Shown here: positions 55,057 through 63,055 of the stretch, piece after piece
Layout: every line of letters begins with the position of its first letter
Numbering within the stretch: position 1 is the first letter of the stretch
NCBI GenBank assembly: GCA_030746295.1
Contig: JASLMY010000003.1
Coordinates: forward strand, 29,950-93,949
Length of the DNA: 64,000 bases
Direction: 5' to 3'
From: Alphaproteobacteria bacterium
GTDB lineage: Bacteria > Pseudomonadota > Alphaproteobacteria > GCA-2731375
Notes under the pieces: generated by a model
What the model was told of the DNA's origin: nothing
What the model saw: the letters and a program-made list of their open reading frames with translations, nothing else
Databases searched by the model: none
Made by a program: the position numbers and the translations under genes

Positions 55057-56286
55057 ATGTCACGCCTTGTTCGTCGTCTCCTCTCGATCCTGGTGCTGTC
55101 GGCCGTGGTCACCGTGGCCTTGCTCTACGCCTTCTGGCCGAGGCCGGTGCCGGTAGACCTGGCCGAGATCCGGCGCGGCCTGGTCCGGGTCACGATCGAG
55201 GACGAAGGCGAGACCCGGGTTAAGGACATCTACGTCGTCTCGGCACCGCTGGCCGGCCGCCTGCTGCGCATCGAGCGCGAGGTGGGCGATCGGATCGATG
55301 CCAACGAGACCCTGCTGGCAACGCTGGAGCCGGCCGATCCCTCCTTCCTCGACGCCCGTAGCGAGCGCGAGGCCCAGGCCGAGGTCCGAGCCGCGGAGGC
55401 GGCCCAAGGCCTGGCCGAGGCCGAGCTGGCCCGGGCCGAGGCCGAGCTCGAATTCGCGGAGGCCGAGCTCGAGCGGGCCCGGCCGCTGGCCCGCAAGGGC
55501 ACGATCTCGTTGAGCGCTCTCGACCGCGCCGTGCTGGAGGTCAAGACCCGCAAGGCGGCGCGCGCGACCGCCCAGGCGGCGCTAAGGGTCAAGCGGCACG
55601 AACTGGAGACGGCGAGGGCGCGTCTGATCGCGCCCGCCGGTGGCGCCGTGCTGGCCAGCGGCGAGGCCACCTGCTGCGCCGAAATCCGCGCTCCGGTCAG
55701 CGGCCAGGTACTGAAGATCCTACAGGAGAGCGAGGCCGTGGTGGCGGCCGGCACACCACTCCTCGAGGTCGGCGACCCGGCGGCGCTGGAGATCGTCGTC
55801 GACCTGCTGTCGGCCGATGCGGTCAAGGTGCGCAAGGGTGCCACCGTCATTATCGAAGAGTGGGGTGGCGACAAGCCGCTGTCGGGCCGCGTCCTCCGGG
55901 TCGAACCCTACGGCTTCACCAAGGTCTCCGCGCTCGGCATTGAGGAGCAGCGGGTCAACGTCGTCATCGCCTTCGACAGCCCGGCCGATGAATGGCAGGG
56001 TCTCGGCCACGGCTATCGGGTCGCCCTCGGCATCGTCGTTGCCGAGGCCAACGACGTCGTCGTCGCCCCCTTGGGCGCCCTCTTCCGCGCTGGCGACGAC
56101 TGGGCCGCCTTCGTCGTCGAGGACGGCCGTGCCAAGCGGCGCCGGATCAGCCTCGGTCGCCGCAACCAGCACGAGGCCGAGGTCCGCGAGGGCCTTGGGG
56201 CGGGCGAGGTCGTGGTGCTCTATCCGAGAGGACGGGTGGCTGATGGCATCGCCGTCACCGCGCGCGAGGCAACGCTCAGGCGATAA
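55057..56286 (+). CDS. HlyD/MacA-like efflux periplasmic adaptor
   Basis: 409 residues. One N-terminal anchor (LLSILVLSAVVTVALLYAFW) is followed by a lipoyl half (PLAGRLLRIEREVGDRIDAN), a long Ala/Glu-rich alpha-hairpin with heptad-like repeats (about 105-205, EAELARAEAELEFAEAELE), the return lipoyl half (IRAPVSGQVLKILQESEAVV) and a beta-barrel. It bridges the permease to an outer-membrane exit. Third gene of the export operon, 6 bp after the permease. Confidence 0.92.
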   Translation: MSRLVRRLLSILVLSAVVTVALLYAFWPRPVPVDLAEIRRGLVRVTIEDEGETRVKDIYVVSAPLAGRLLRIEREVGDRIDANETLLATLEPADPSFLDARSEREAQAEVRAAEAAQGLAEAELARAEAELEFAEAELERARPLARKGTISLSALDRAVLEVKTRKAARATAQAALRVKRHELETARARLIAPAGGAVLASGEATCCAEIRAPVSGQVLKILQESEAVVAAGTPLLEVGDPAALEIVVDLLSADAVKVRKGATVIIEEWGGDKPLSGRVLRVEPYGFTKVSALGIEEQRVNVVIAFDSPADEWQGLGHGYRVALGIVVAEANDVVVAPLGALFRAGDDWAAFVVEDGRAKRRRISLGRRNQHEAEVREGLGAGEVVVLYPRGRVADGIAVTAREATLRR

Positions 56287-56292
56287 CCGGAT

Positions 56293-57081
56293 TTATGCGT
56301 GGTTGGAGGGGCGTGGACCCTTGCCGCGCTTGACCTGGTACATGGCCTGATCGGCGCTCTGGACCAGGCTATCGACGTCGTCGCCGCCCGTACCGAGGAG
56401 GGCAACGCCGACGCTGGCCGAGACCTGCGCCACCATGCCGTCGATGCGAAAGGGCTCGGCGATCAGACATCCGATCGTCCGGCCAAACTCGTCCGCGTCG
56501 GCTGCCTCGCGAATATCGTCGAGGGCGACCACGAATTCGTCGCCGCCGAGACGAGCAACCGTATCGCCGCGCCGTAGCGTGCCGTTGCGCCGGGCGCGGG
56601 CCGCCATGTTGGCAAGACGGTCGCAAAGCAAGGTCCGGTTCGGCAAGCCGGTCAAAGGATCGCGAAGCGCCCGCTCGGCGAGCCGGCTCACCCTCTGCTT
56701 GCGCCCCAAGGCAAAGCGGATACTGCGCCAAAAAGCGGCCGCGGTCAGCTGCTCGCGGCCGAGCACGTCCTGAGCGCCGACAGCCAACGCCTGCTCACCG
56801 AGGGCCAGATCGGTACCGTCGGCGATCACGACGATCGTGACCTCGGGCGCCGCCAGATCCAACGCCGTTACCGCCTCGAGCGCCGATTCCGCGCCGTCGT
56901 CGATGGCATAGAGGACGACGTCCACATTTCCGCGATCGACAAGTGCCATGACCTCGCCGACTTCGCCGACCGTCCGGAGTCGGGCCCTATCCGTCCTGCC
57001 TTCGCCGGCGAGCGCTCCGAGCCTTTGTGACAAGGCCGGATCGCCACCAACCAACAAGAGATCGAGTGCGTCCTTCGGCAT
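56293..57081 (-). CDS. Pseudo-receiver/GGDEF protein with internal deletion
   Basis: 262 residues. The N-terminal half has a CheY-like fold, but the phospho-Asp position reads LYAID, so the acceptor is lost. The GGDEF domain begins normally (DPLTGLPNR, 141-149) and has GGDEF at 179-183, but only 30 residues separate them where about 80 are usual. The strand with the Mg-binding Asp and the NDxxGHxxGD substrate segment are missing. RRGD (170-173) retains an RxxD I-site. It is probably catalytically dead and perhaps a c-di-GMP binder. Confidence 0.85.
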   Translation of the reverse strand: MPKDALDLLLVGGDPALSQRLGALAGEGRTDRARLRTVGEVGEVMALVDRGNVDVVLYAIDDGAESALEAVTALDLAAPEVTIVVIADGTDLALGEQALAVGAQDVLGREQLTAAAFWRSIRFALGRKQRVSRLAERALRDPLTGLPNRTLLCDRLANMAARARRNGTLRRGDTVARLGGDEFVVALDDIREAADADEFGRTIGCLIAEPFRIDGMVAQVSASVGVALLGTGGDDVDSLVQSADQAMYQVKRGKGPRPSNHA

Positions 57082-57082
57082 G

Positions 57083-57116
57083 CCCCACCTTCATCCCTTA
57101 ACCCAATAGGGTGGGG
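57083..57116 (-). promoter_or_regulatory. Hairpin over the ribosome site of the GGDEF gene
   Basis: CCCCACC (57083-57089 on plus) and GGTGGGG (57110-57116) are a perfect 7-bp inverted repeat with a 20-nt loop. In the mRNA the second arm ends one base before the ATG, covering the purine-rich ribosome site. A -10-like GATAAT lies further upstream. Translational control is possible. Confidence 0.4.
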
Positions 57117-57284
57117 ACTCGTTAACGCATTATCAAGGGGTCACGCGACACGAACTCGCAACATATTGGTATACAAAAGGGTTTTGCACGCAATTATGGA
57201 ATTGATTTCGATGTTACACTCGATATCTGCCTTCATCGTGGTCGCGGCATCCCTGGCGCGGCCCCGGAGACTCCGTCGGAAGCC

Positions 57285-58265
57285 TCAAAGACGGCCAAAG
57301 TCGGTCTCATAGAGACGCTCGAGACGCGCCACCGTCGCTTCGCCGAGCGGGGCCAAGTCGACCGCGCCCAGGGCCTGGTCGATATGGTCCAGTTCCGCCG
57401 CCCCCAACAGCGCGCAGGAGACCTTGGGATTGTCGAGCACGAAACGAACCGCCGCCTGCGCCCGCGCGCCCGCGAAATCGCCGAGCGCCGCCAGCGCCTG
57501 GCGGGCCCGGTTTTCCTCCGAGGCGACGTCGGCGGCCTCGAACATCGGGATCTCGCGGCCGTGGCGAAGGTCGGTCGCGATCACGCCGGCAGCCATGATG
57601 CGAATTGCCATCACCGCGAGGCCGGCCTCGGCACAGTCGTCCATCAGGCAACCGAAGTCGTGCCCCGACCAGCCGGCCGGCACCGGCCGGTCCGCGCTCG
57701 GCTCCAGCAGGTTGTAGTAGACCTGGGCGCTGTCGAAGCGGCCACTGGCGATCACTTGGCGGAGCGCTTGCGTGTCGCCGAGCGCCGTGAAACCGACGAA
57801 GTCGCAGAGGCCCTCTTGGCGCAAGGCATCGAGGCCGTCGGCGACACCGCCTGACTTCAACACCTCCGCCAGGCCGAGACGGCCCTCCCCGGTTTCGGGC
57901 CCGATTTGATTGTGCAGTTGCAGGAGGTCGACGCGGTCGCGGTTGAGCCGACCGAGGCTTGCTTCCAAGCTGCGCCTGATCTGGCCTGGAATATCGCCCG
58001 GGCCGTCGGGCTCGATGCGGAACTTGGTCGAGAGGTAGGGTGTATCGTCGATCTCGGGCAGGAGCCAGCCGTGCGCCGCCTCCGTGCGGCCGTCGCCGTA
58101 GGTCGGCGCGGTATCGTTCCAGTTGACGCCGCCGTCGTGGGCACGGCGGTTCGCCTTCCGCTTGACCTCGTCGTCGTCACCCAAGAGGATGCCGCCGACG
58201 AAGCCGGCGCCGAACACGATCTCCGAGACCTCGAACCCGGTCTTCCCGAAAGGTCGATACTTCAT
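57285..58265 (-). CDS. Aldo/keto reductase
   Basis: 326-residue NADPH-dependent (alpha/beta)8 oxidoreductase. The catalytic tetrad is visible: Asp and Tyr in VNWNDTAPTYGDGRTE, Lys in YLSTKFRIE, His in DLLQLHNQIG. The C-terminal LDNPKVSCALLGAAELDHID is the cofactor-phosphate region. The substrate is unknown. The start at 58265 is only 36 bp from the MITE-like element, which therefore lies in its promoter region. Confidence 0.9.
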   Translation of the reverse strand: MKYRPFGKTGFEVSEIVFGAGFVGGILLGDDDEVKRKANRRAHDGGVNWNDTAPTYGDGRTEAAHGWLLPEIDDTPYLSTKFRIEPDGPGDIPGQIRRSLEASLGRLNRDRVDLLQLHNQIGPETGEGRLGLAEVLKSGGVADGLDALRQEGLCDFVGFTALGDTQALRQVIASGRFDSAQVYYNLLEPSADRPVPAGWSGHDFGCLMDDCAEAGLAVMAIRIMAAGVIATDLRHGREIPMFEAADVASEENRARQALAALGDFAGARAQAAVRFVLDNPKVSCALLGAAELDHIDQALGAVDLAPLGEATVARLERLYETDFGRL

Positions 58266-58301
58266 GCCTTGCCTCTCCCCGCGAATGGCCGCTCCGCGAT
58301 C

Positions 58302-58571
58302 CTAGTGGATAAAATCGAACACATGGTACCCCTACGATCCCATATCCCGGTTTCTCGGCAGGAGAGCGCCCGCCGGCGATGCCGGCGCATCGTCAGGGCT
58401 GCTCGACCCCCCGAGAAGCCGGAATATGGGACCCGACGGGCGGCTTCCCAAGCCCGCCGGACGCGTTGCCCGATACTCGTGATGCGCCAGCATCACCAGG
58501 CATCGGGCGCCTTTCCGGACGAGCTCGGGAAGCCGTCGTAGGGGTGCCATATGCTGGATTCTGTCCACTAG
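58302..58571. mobile_element. MITE-like element with nested inverted repeats, CTAG flanks
   Basis: Terminal inverted repeats of 36 bp (58302-58337 and 58536-58571) match at 30 positions and both begin CTAGTGGA. Inside, 58338-58358 pairs with 58411-58431 (19 of 21), and GGCTTCCC (58442), GCCCGAT and GTGATGC arms pair with complements up to 58534. The 270 bp thus fold into a three-way structure of long hairpins. There is no transposase. A TA within CTAG at each end fits an IS630/Tc1-type duplication, which makes it probably non-autonomous. Confidence 0.7.
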
Positions 58572-58645
58572 ACCTTGCGACGACATGGTGGTAGGCGGGC
58601 GGAGATGGGGACGGGCGAAACGGGCGTCAACATTGGGAGAAGCTG

Positions 58646-59386
58646 ATGAAGCGCTTCGAGGGTAAGGTAGCGTTGGTGACGGGGGCGGGATCGGGCATCG
58701 GTCTCGCCACTGCCAAGCGCCTGGCGGCAGAGGGGGCTGCCGTGGTGGCGGCGATTTACGAGGAGTCCCAGCGCGAGGCGGTCGCCGATTTCGACGCGGT
58801 CCGGCTCGACGCCACCTCGGAGGCCGATTGGCAAGCCGCGGCGGCGCATCTGAGTGACGCCCACGGCGGTCTCGACGTCCTGGTCAACAACGCCGGCATC
58901 TTCGAGACCGGCACCGTGGAGGAGACCTCGGACGCGACCTGGAGCCGGGTCATCGACACCAACCTCGGCTCGGTCTTTCGCGGCACCCGAATGGCGGTGC
59001 CCTTGATGCGCCGGCGCGGCGGCGGCGCCATCGTCAACACGGCCTCGATCAATTCCATTCGCGGCAACAACCGAACCGTCGCCTACTCGGCCTCCAAGGG
59101 CGGCGTCATGGCGCTGACGATGGCGGCGGCGCTGGACCACGTCGTCGACAAGATCCGCGTCAACTGCGTCTGCCCCGGCTCGATCGCGACGGACATGATC
59201 GAGAGCCTGATCCAGAGCGCCGACGACGCCTCGGCGATGCGGGCCGCTGTCGAGGCGAAGCATCCGATCGGCCGCCTGGCATCGGCGGAAGAGGTTGCCT
59301 CGGTGATCGCCTTCCTGGCCTCTGAGGACGCCTCGTTCATGACCGGGTTGGCGATCCCGGTCGACGGCGCTCGCTCGATTCGCTAA
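58646..59386 (+). CDS. SDR family NAD(P)-dependent oxidoreductase
   Basis: 246-residue classical short-chain dehydrogenase. VTGAGSGIGLATAKRLAAEG binds the cofactor, VNNAGIFETG is the NAG motif, and the catalytic set is Ser in NTASINSIRG with YSASK. VCPGSIATDMIESL and MTGLAIPVDGARSI close the domain. Asp at VRLDATSE favours NAD. The substrate is not known. A GGGAGAAG ribosome site precedes ATG 58646. Confidence 0.9.
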   Translation: MKRFEGKVALVTGAGSGIGLATAKRLAAEGAAVVAAIYEESQREAVADFDAVRLDATSEADWQAAAAHLSDAHGGLDVLVNNAGIFETGTVEETSDATWSRVIDTNLGSVFRGTRMAVPLMRRRGGGAIVNTASINSIRGNNRTVAYSASKGGVMALTMAAALDHVVDKIRVNCVCPGSIATDMIESLIQSADDASAMRAAVEAKHPIGRLASAEEVASVIAFLASEDASFMTGLAIPVDGARSIR

Positions 59387-59530
59387 AACCCGCGGCTCAC
59401 CCGATGCCCGCCTGTCCGCGTGCCGAAGCGATCCGCCGCCTTCCGCCGACGGGCTTGCAGAAATCCGCAATCCCGTCGAAGCTGCGGCCCGAACCGATTT
59501 GAGACCCATCGTCCGAAGCGTCGCTGGAAT

Positions 59531-60208
59531 ATGACGGATAGCTCGACACGCCGCTCGATCATCCTCGGCGGAGCCGCTGCGTTGCTCTCGGGCTGCGTCC
59601 AAATGCCGGACCTCGGCGACAGCGGCTGGGTGCTCACCGATCATGCCCGCCCGGCGCCCTCGACGCCGGCGACGCCGCAGATCATCGAGAGCAACGCGAA
59701 TGGCGTGCTCCGTCTGCGCCAGGGGCGCGGCTTCGAGACCACCATGACCTTGACTGCGGGCACGGGCGAGGATCTGCATTGGGTCTCGCCCCAACGGCTG
59801 CTCATCGCCACCAGGAACGGGCGTGTCGTAAGAAGCGTCGGCTTCCGCTCCAACTTGCGTACGACGCGGTTCCTCAGCCCGGATCCGGTCGCCACCGGTT
59901 TGCACCGCGGCGGCGATCCGGGCGAGGCCAAGCGCCTCGTCGACCTGCCCGAGGGGAACCGCTTCGGCCATCTGATCACCTCGCGCTTCGAGGTCGTGGG
60001 CGGTGACAGGATCAACCTCTTCGAGGCCGGCCGCGACGTCATCTTGGTGAGGGAATCGAACGTCATGACGCCCGAAGGCTGGTCGTTCGAGAACCTGTTC
60101 TGGATCGATCCGCAGACCGGCTTCGTCTGGCGCTCCGTGCAACACATCGCGCCTGGCGTGGCGCCGATCGAGATCGACGTCTTGAGGCCGCCTCGCGTCG
60201 CGCGATGA
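59531..60208 (+). CDS. YjbF/GfcB-family polysaccharide-associated lipoprotein
   Basis: 225 residues. A Tat-like or Sec signal (RRSIILGGAAALLSGC) ends in a lipobox LLSGC. The mature part (VLRLRQGRGFETTMTLTAGT, VRSVGFRSNLRTTRF, FWIDPQTGFVWRSVQHIAPG) matches YjbF/GfcB lipoproteins of group 4 capsule and related exopolysaccharide loci. Its function in export is not settled. The next gene encodes a Wzi-family protein, which supports the assignment. ATG 59531 lacks a strong ribosome site. Confidence 0.8.
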   Translation: MTDSSTRRSIILGGAAALLSGCVQMPDLGDSGWVLTDHARPAPSTPATPQIIESNANGVLRLRQGRGFETTMTLTAGTGEDLHWVSPQRLLIATRNGRVVRSVGFRSNLRTTRFLSPDPVATGLHRGGDPGEAKRLVDLPEGNRFGHLITSRFEVVGGDRINLFEAGRDVILVRESNVMTPEGWSFENLFWIDPQTGFVWRSVQHIAPGVAPIEIDVLRPPRVAR

Positions 60209-60423
60209 AGCCTTCGGACGACCGTTCCGGGCCGACGATGGCGCAGGGTCGGCCGGCGAGCGAAGGCCCGGTGGCGGCGAATTCGGCACTACCGAGCGGC
60301 GAGGTGCGACAACTGCGCGCGACGGCTTGCACGCTCACGCCAAGTCCGATACGCCTAGGGGCCAGTCTGGATCGATACTGGACGGTCTTTCTTGGGGCGG
60401 GACGTGAGTCAGGGTGGCGGAGC

Positions 60424-61995
60424 GTGAGAGGCCTTGTGACGGCATTCGGAGAAGGGCGCCGTCGGCGCGCGATTCCCCTAGTGGGCCTCGCCAGGCGTTT
60501 GCTCGTGGTCGCTGTCCTCGGCTTGGCGTCGGCACCGGCGGCGATGGCGTCTCCATGGGCCGAGGTCGGTGACGCGGGCCTGCGGACCGATATCGAGGTC
60601 CTGCACCAGCACGGCCTGATCAGGGGGCCGATCACGACCTGGCCAATCCCCTGGGGGCAAATCTCCGCCAACCTTCGCTCCAAAGACGAAAGCCAACTGC
60701 CGGTCTACGTGCGACGAAGCCTGCGGCGGGTTCAAAGGAAGCTCAAGGTCGGGACCGATTCCCACCGTCTGAAGTCAAGTTTCAAGGTCCGCGCCAGCGT
60801 CGAGCCGTCGATCGTCAGGGGTTTCGAGACCGTTGCGCGCGACGAGGTCGACGCACGCGCGGCCGCCGAATACATGACCCGGCATTTCGCGGGGCGAGTC
60901 AGCTTCGGCTATCAGGGGCAGTTCGAGATCAAACACGGCAAGGGCGTCTGGGACGACAGCTACGCCGCCGTCCGCGTCGGCAACTGGCTCTTTTACGGCG
61001 GCCTCCTGGACGCCTGGTGGGGCCCAGGCTGGGAAAGCAGCCTCTTGATGTCGAACAACGCCCGGCCCTATCCGAAATTCGGCTTCATGCGTTACAACCC
61101 GACCGCGACGGACCTGCCGATCATCAACTGGCTCGGGCCGTGGCAGATCAACGGCTCGGTCGGGGTCCTGGAGGAAAGCGGCCGCTTTATCGACAATCCG
61201 CTGGTGTTCGCGATGCGGGGTACGATCAACCCGCTGCCGGGGTTGGAGATCAGCGCCGCCCGCGTGCTGCAGTTCTGCGGCGACGCCGGCGGCACGGTCT
61301 TGACCGAGGATCTGGCCTGCGGCTTCGGCGACTTCTTCCAGGCCATGGGCGGCTTCAATCAGCCGGGCGCCGGCGCCGGCACGCTCGGCAACAGCCTGGG
61401 CGGCTTCAGCGCCCGATACACCAACAGCTTTCTGGGCCAGCCCTTCGCCATCTATGGCCAGGTCATCGGCGAGGACGACCGCAGGACGGCGGGTATCTCC
61501 TTGCCTTTCGAGCTGGCCGGTCTGTTCGGCCTGTCGCTCTGGGGCGGAATCGGCGACGGCGGCCTTTGGCGCATCACCACCGAGTATTCCGACAGCGCCG
61601 CCCGGTTTCACGATTCCAACGCCAGGTTCAACCTGTTCTACGATCATTTCCAGTACCGCTCGGGCTATCGCTACCGTCGGCGCAGCCTGGGCCACAGCTT
61701 GGACGCGGACAGCCGGCTCTTCTCGGTGGTCGGGACCCTCACCGACCTGCGCGACTGGACCTATCGCCTCGCCTATCGCCACGCCGAGATCAACCGCGAC
61801 GGCGCCAGCGGCTCGGCCCCTCACTCGGTCAGCCGAAACTCCGAGAGCTTGCACATGGTCGAGGCCGGGTTGAGCGTGCCGTGGAAAAAGGGCGTGTTCG
61901 ATTTCAGGCTCAGGCTGCGGGACAACGAGCCGAATACGCCGGGCGGCGACAGTTTCGACTTCGGGGCGGAAATCGGTTGGTCGGCCCGCTTCTGA
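60424..61995 (+). CDS. Wzi-family capsule assembly outer-membrane protein
   Basis: 523 residues from GTG 60424. A signal peptide (RRRRAIPLVGLARRLLVVAV to APAAMA) leads into an outer-membrane beta-barrel ending in Phe (GAEIGWSARF). YGGLLDAWWGPGWESSLLMS, NNARPYPKFGFMR and LPIINWLGPWQINGSVG match the capsule assembly Wzi family, which anchors capsule or exopolysaccharide. ATG 60205 overlaps the upstream stop as ATGA but would put 73 residues of no coding character before the signal; GTG 60436 is also possible. Confidence 0.8.
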   Translation: MRGLVTAFGEGRRRRAIPLVGLARRLLVVAVLGLASAPAAMASPWAEVGDAGLRTDIEVLHQHGLIRGPITTWPIPWGQISANLRSKDESQLPVYVRRSLRRVQRKLKVGTDSHRLKSSFKVRASVEPSIVRGFETVARDEVDARAAAEYMTRHFAGRVSFGYQGQFEIKHGKGVWDDSYAAVRVGNWLFYGGLLDAWWGPGWESSLLMSNNARPYPKFGFMRYNPTATDLPIINWLGPWQINGSVGVLEESGRFIDNPLVFAMRGTINPLPGLEISAARVLQFCGDAGGTVLTEDLACGFGDFFQAMGGFNQPGAGAGTLGNSLGGFSARYTNSFLGQPFAIYGQVIGEDDRRTAGISLPFELAGLFGLSLWGGIGDGGLWRITTEYSDSAARFHDSNARFNLFYDHFQYRSGYRYRRRSLGHSLDADSRLFSVVGTLTDLRDWTYRLAYRHAEINRDGASGSAPHSVSRNSESLHMVEAGLSVPWKKGVFDFRLRLRDNEPNTPGGDSFDFGAEIGWSARF

Positions 61996-62080
61996 AGCGC
62001 GCCGACGCGGTCCGGTCGCGAGCCAATCCCGTTCACGGCCAAATCTTGGCGCCGCCCGAGCAGGCGCGTGTCGAGGACTC

Positions 62081-63055
62081 ATGGAACGGCTGAGCGAGGG
62101 GGCCGCTGACGCGGCCCTCTCGGCGGTCTTGCCGCTTCGCGCCGGCAACCACCGTGACGGCCGCGACCTCGCGCGGGCCGAGCTGCTGTTCCAGAGCCTG
62201 CGCCGCTTCGCACCGCCCGGTCTTTTCGCCAGGATACTGGTGGTGACGCCGCCCGACGAGGTCTCGATGGCGCGGGCGGCCCTGGCCGAATGGGACGATC
62301 TGGCGCTCGAATTCGTCGCCGAGACCGACCTGGTGCCGGAGTTCCAGCACTATCCCACCGTCAGCGGCTGGACCAAGCAGCAGCTCGTGAAGCTGGCCGC
62401 CAGCCGCCGCGTCGAGACCAGCTTCTACCTGACCTTCGATGCCGACGTCGTCTGCACCCACCCCATCGACCGCGAGCGCTTGCTGCCGGGCGGGCAGGCT
62501 CTGCTGCAAGCGGAGCCGAAGTCGGTTCATCGCGACTGGTGGCTGGCCTCGGCCAAGATGCTGGGCGTGCCGCCGAGGATCGAAGAAGCCGGGATGAGCG
62601 TGACGCCGGCGCTGCTCTCGGCCGGCGCCTGTCGCGGCCTGATCGAGACCCTCGACGGCCGTGCCGGCCGGGCAAGCTGGGCCGACTACCTGATGCGTCC
62701 GCACCGGCGCCGGGCCCTTCATCACCTGCGCCCGGGCTATCGCCGCCGCTACCGCTGGACCGAATACGCGCTCTACTTCCTCTACTGCCGTGAACGCGGT
62801 CTCCTGTCCGAGTTGCACGCCCCAGCCGGTAGCGAGGAGGTGCCGCAGACGCTGATCTCGGCGGCCAGCGTCTGGAGCGAGACGCCGTTCGAGAGCTGGG
62901 ATCCCTCGCTGGTCTTTTCCGACCGGGATCCCGCCCTCTTCTGCGTCGTCCAATCCAACAAAGAGCAAGACCCGGCGGCAATCGAGGCTCGGATCGCCGG
63001 TTACCTGGCCCCACCCCCGCAAGATACGGCCTCTGCCGGCCCCGACGTCACCTGA
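62081..63055 (+). CDS. DUF6492 family protein, probable glycosyltransferase-like
   Basis: 324 residues. YLTFDADVVCTHPI contains a DAD motif as in GT-A glycosyltransferases, and WTEYALYFLYCRERGLLSEL is typical of the DUF6492 family. There is no signal or membrane segment, so it acts in the cytosol, presumably in polysaccharide assembly given its neighbours. The 3' end overlaps the convergent GT4 gene by 55 bp. ATG 62081 is used, with no strong ribosome site. Confidence 0.78.
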   Translation: MERLSEGAADAALSAVLPLRAGNHRDGRDLARAELLFQSLRRFAPPGLFARILVVTPPDEVSMARAALAEWDDLALEFVAETDLVPEFQHYPTVSGWTKQQLVKLAASRRVETSFYLTFDADVVCTHPIDRERLLPGGQALLQAEPKSVHRDWWLASAKMLGVPPRIEEAGMSVTPALLSAGACRGLIETLDGRAGRASWADYLMRPHRRRALHHLRPGYRRRYRWTEYALYFLYCRERGLLSELHAPAGSEEVPQTLISAASVWSETPFESWDPSLVFSDRDPALFCVVQSNKEQDPAAIEARIAGYLAPPPQDTASAGPDVT

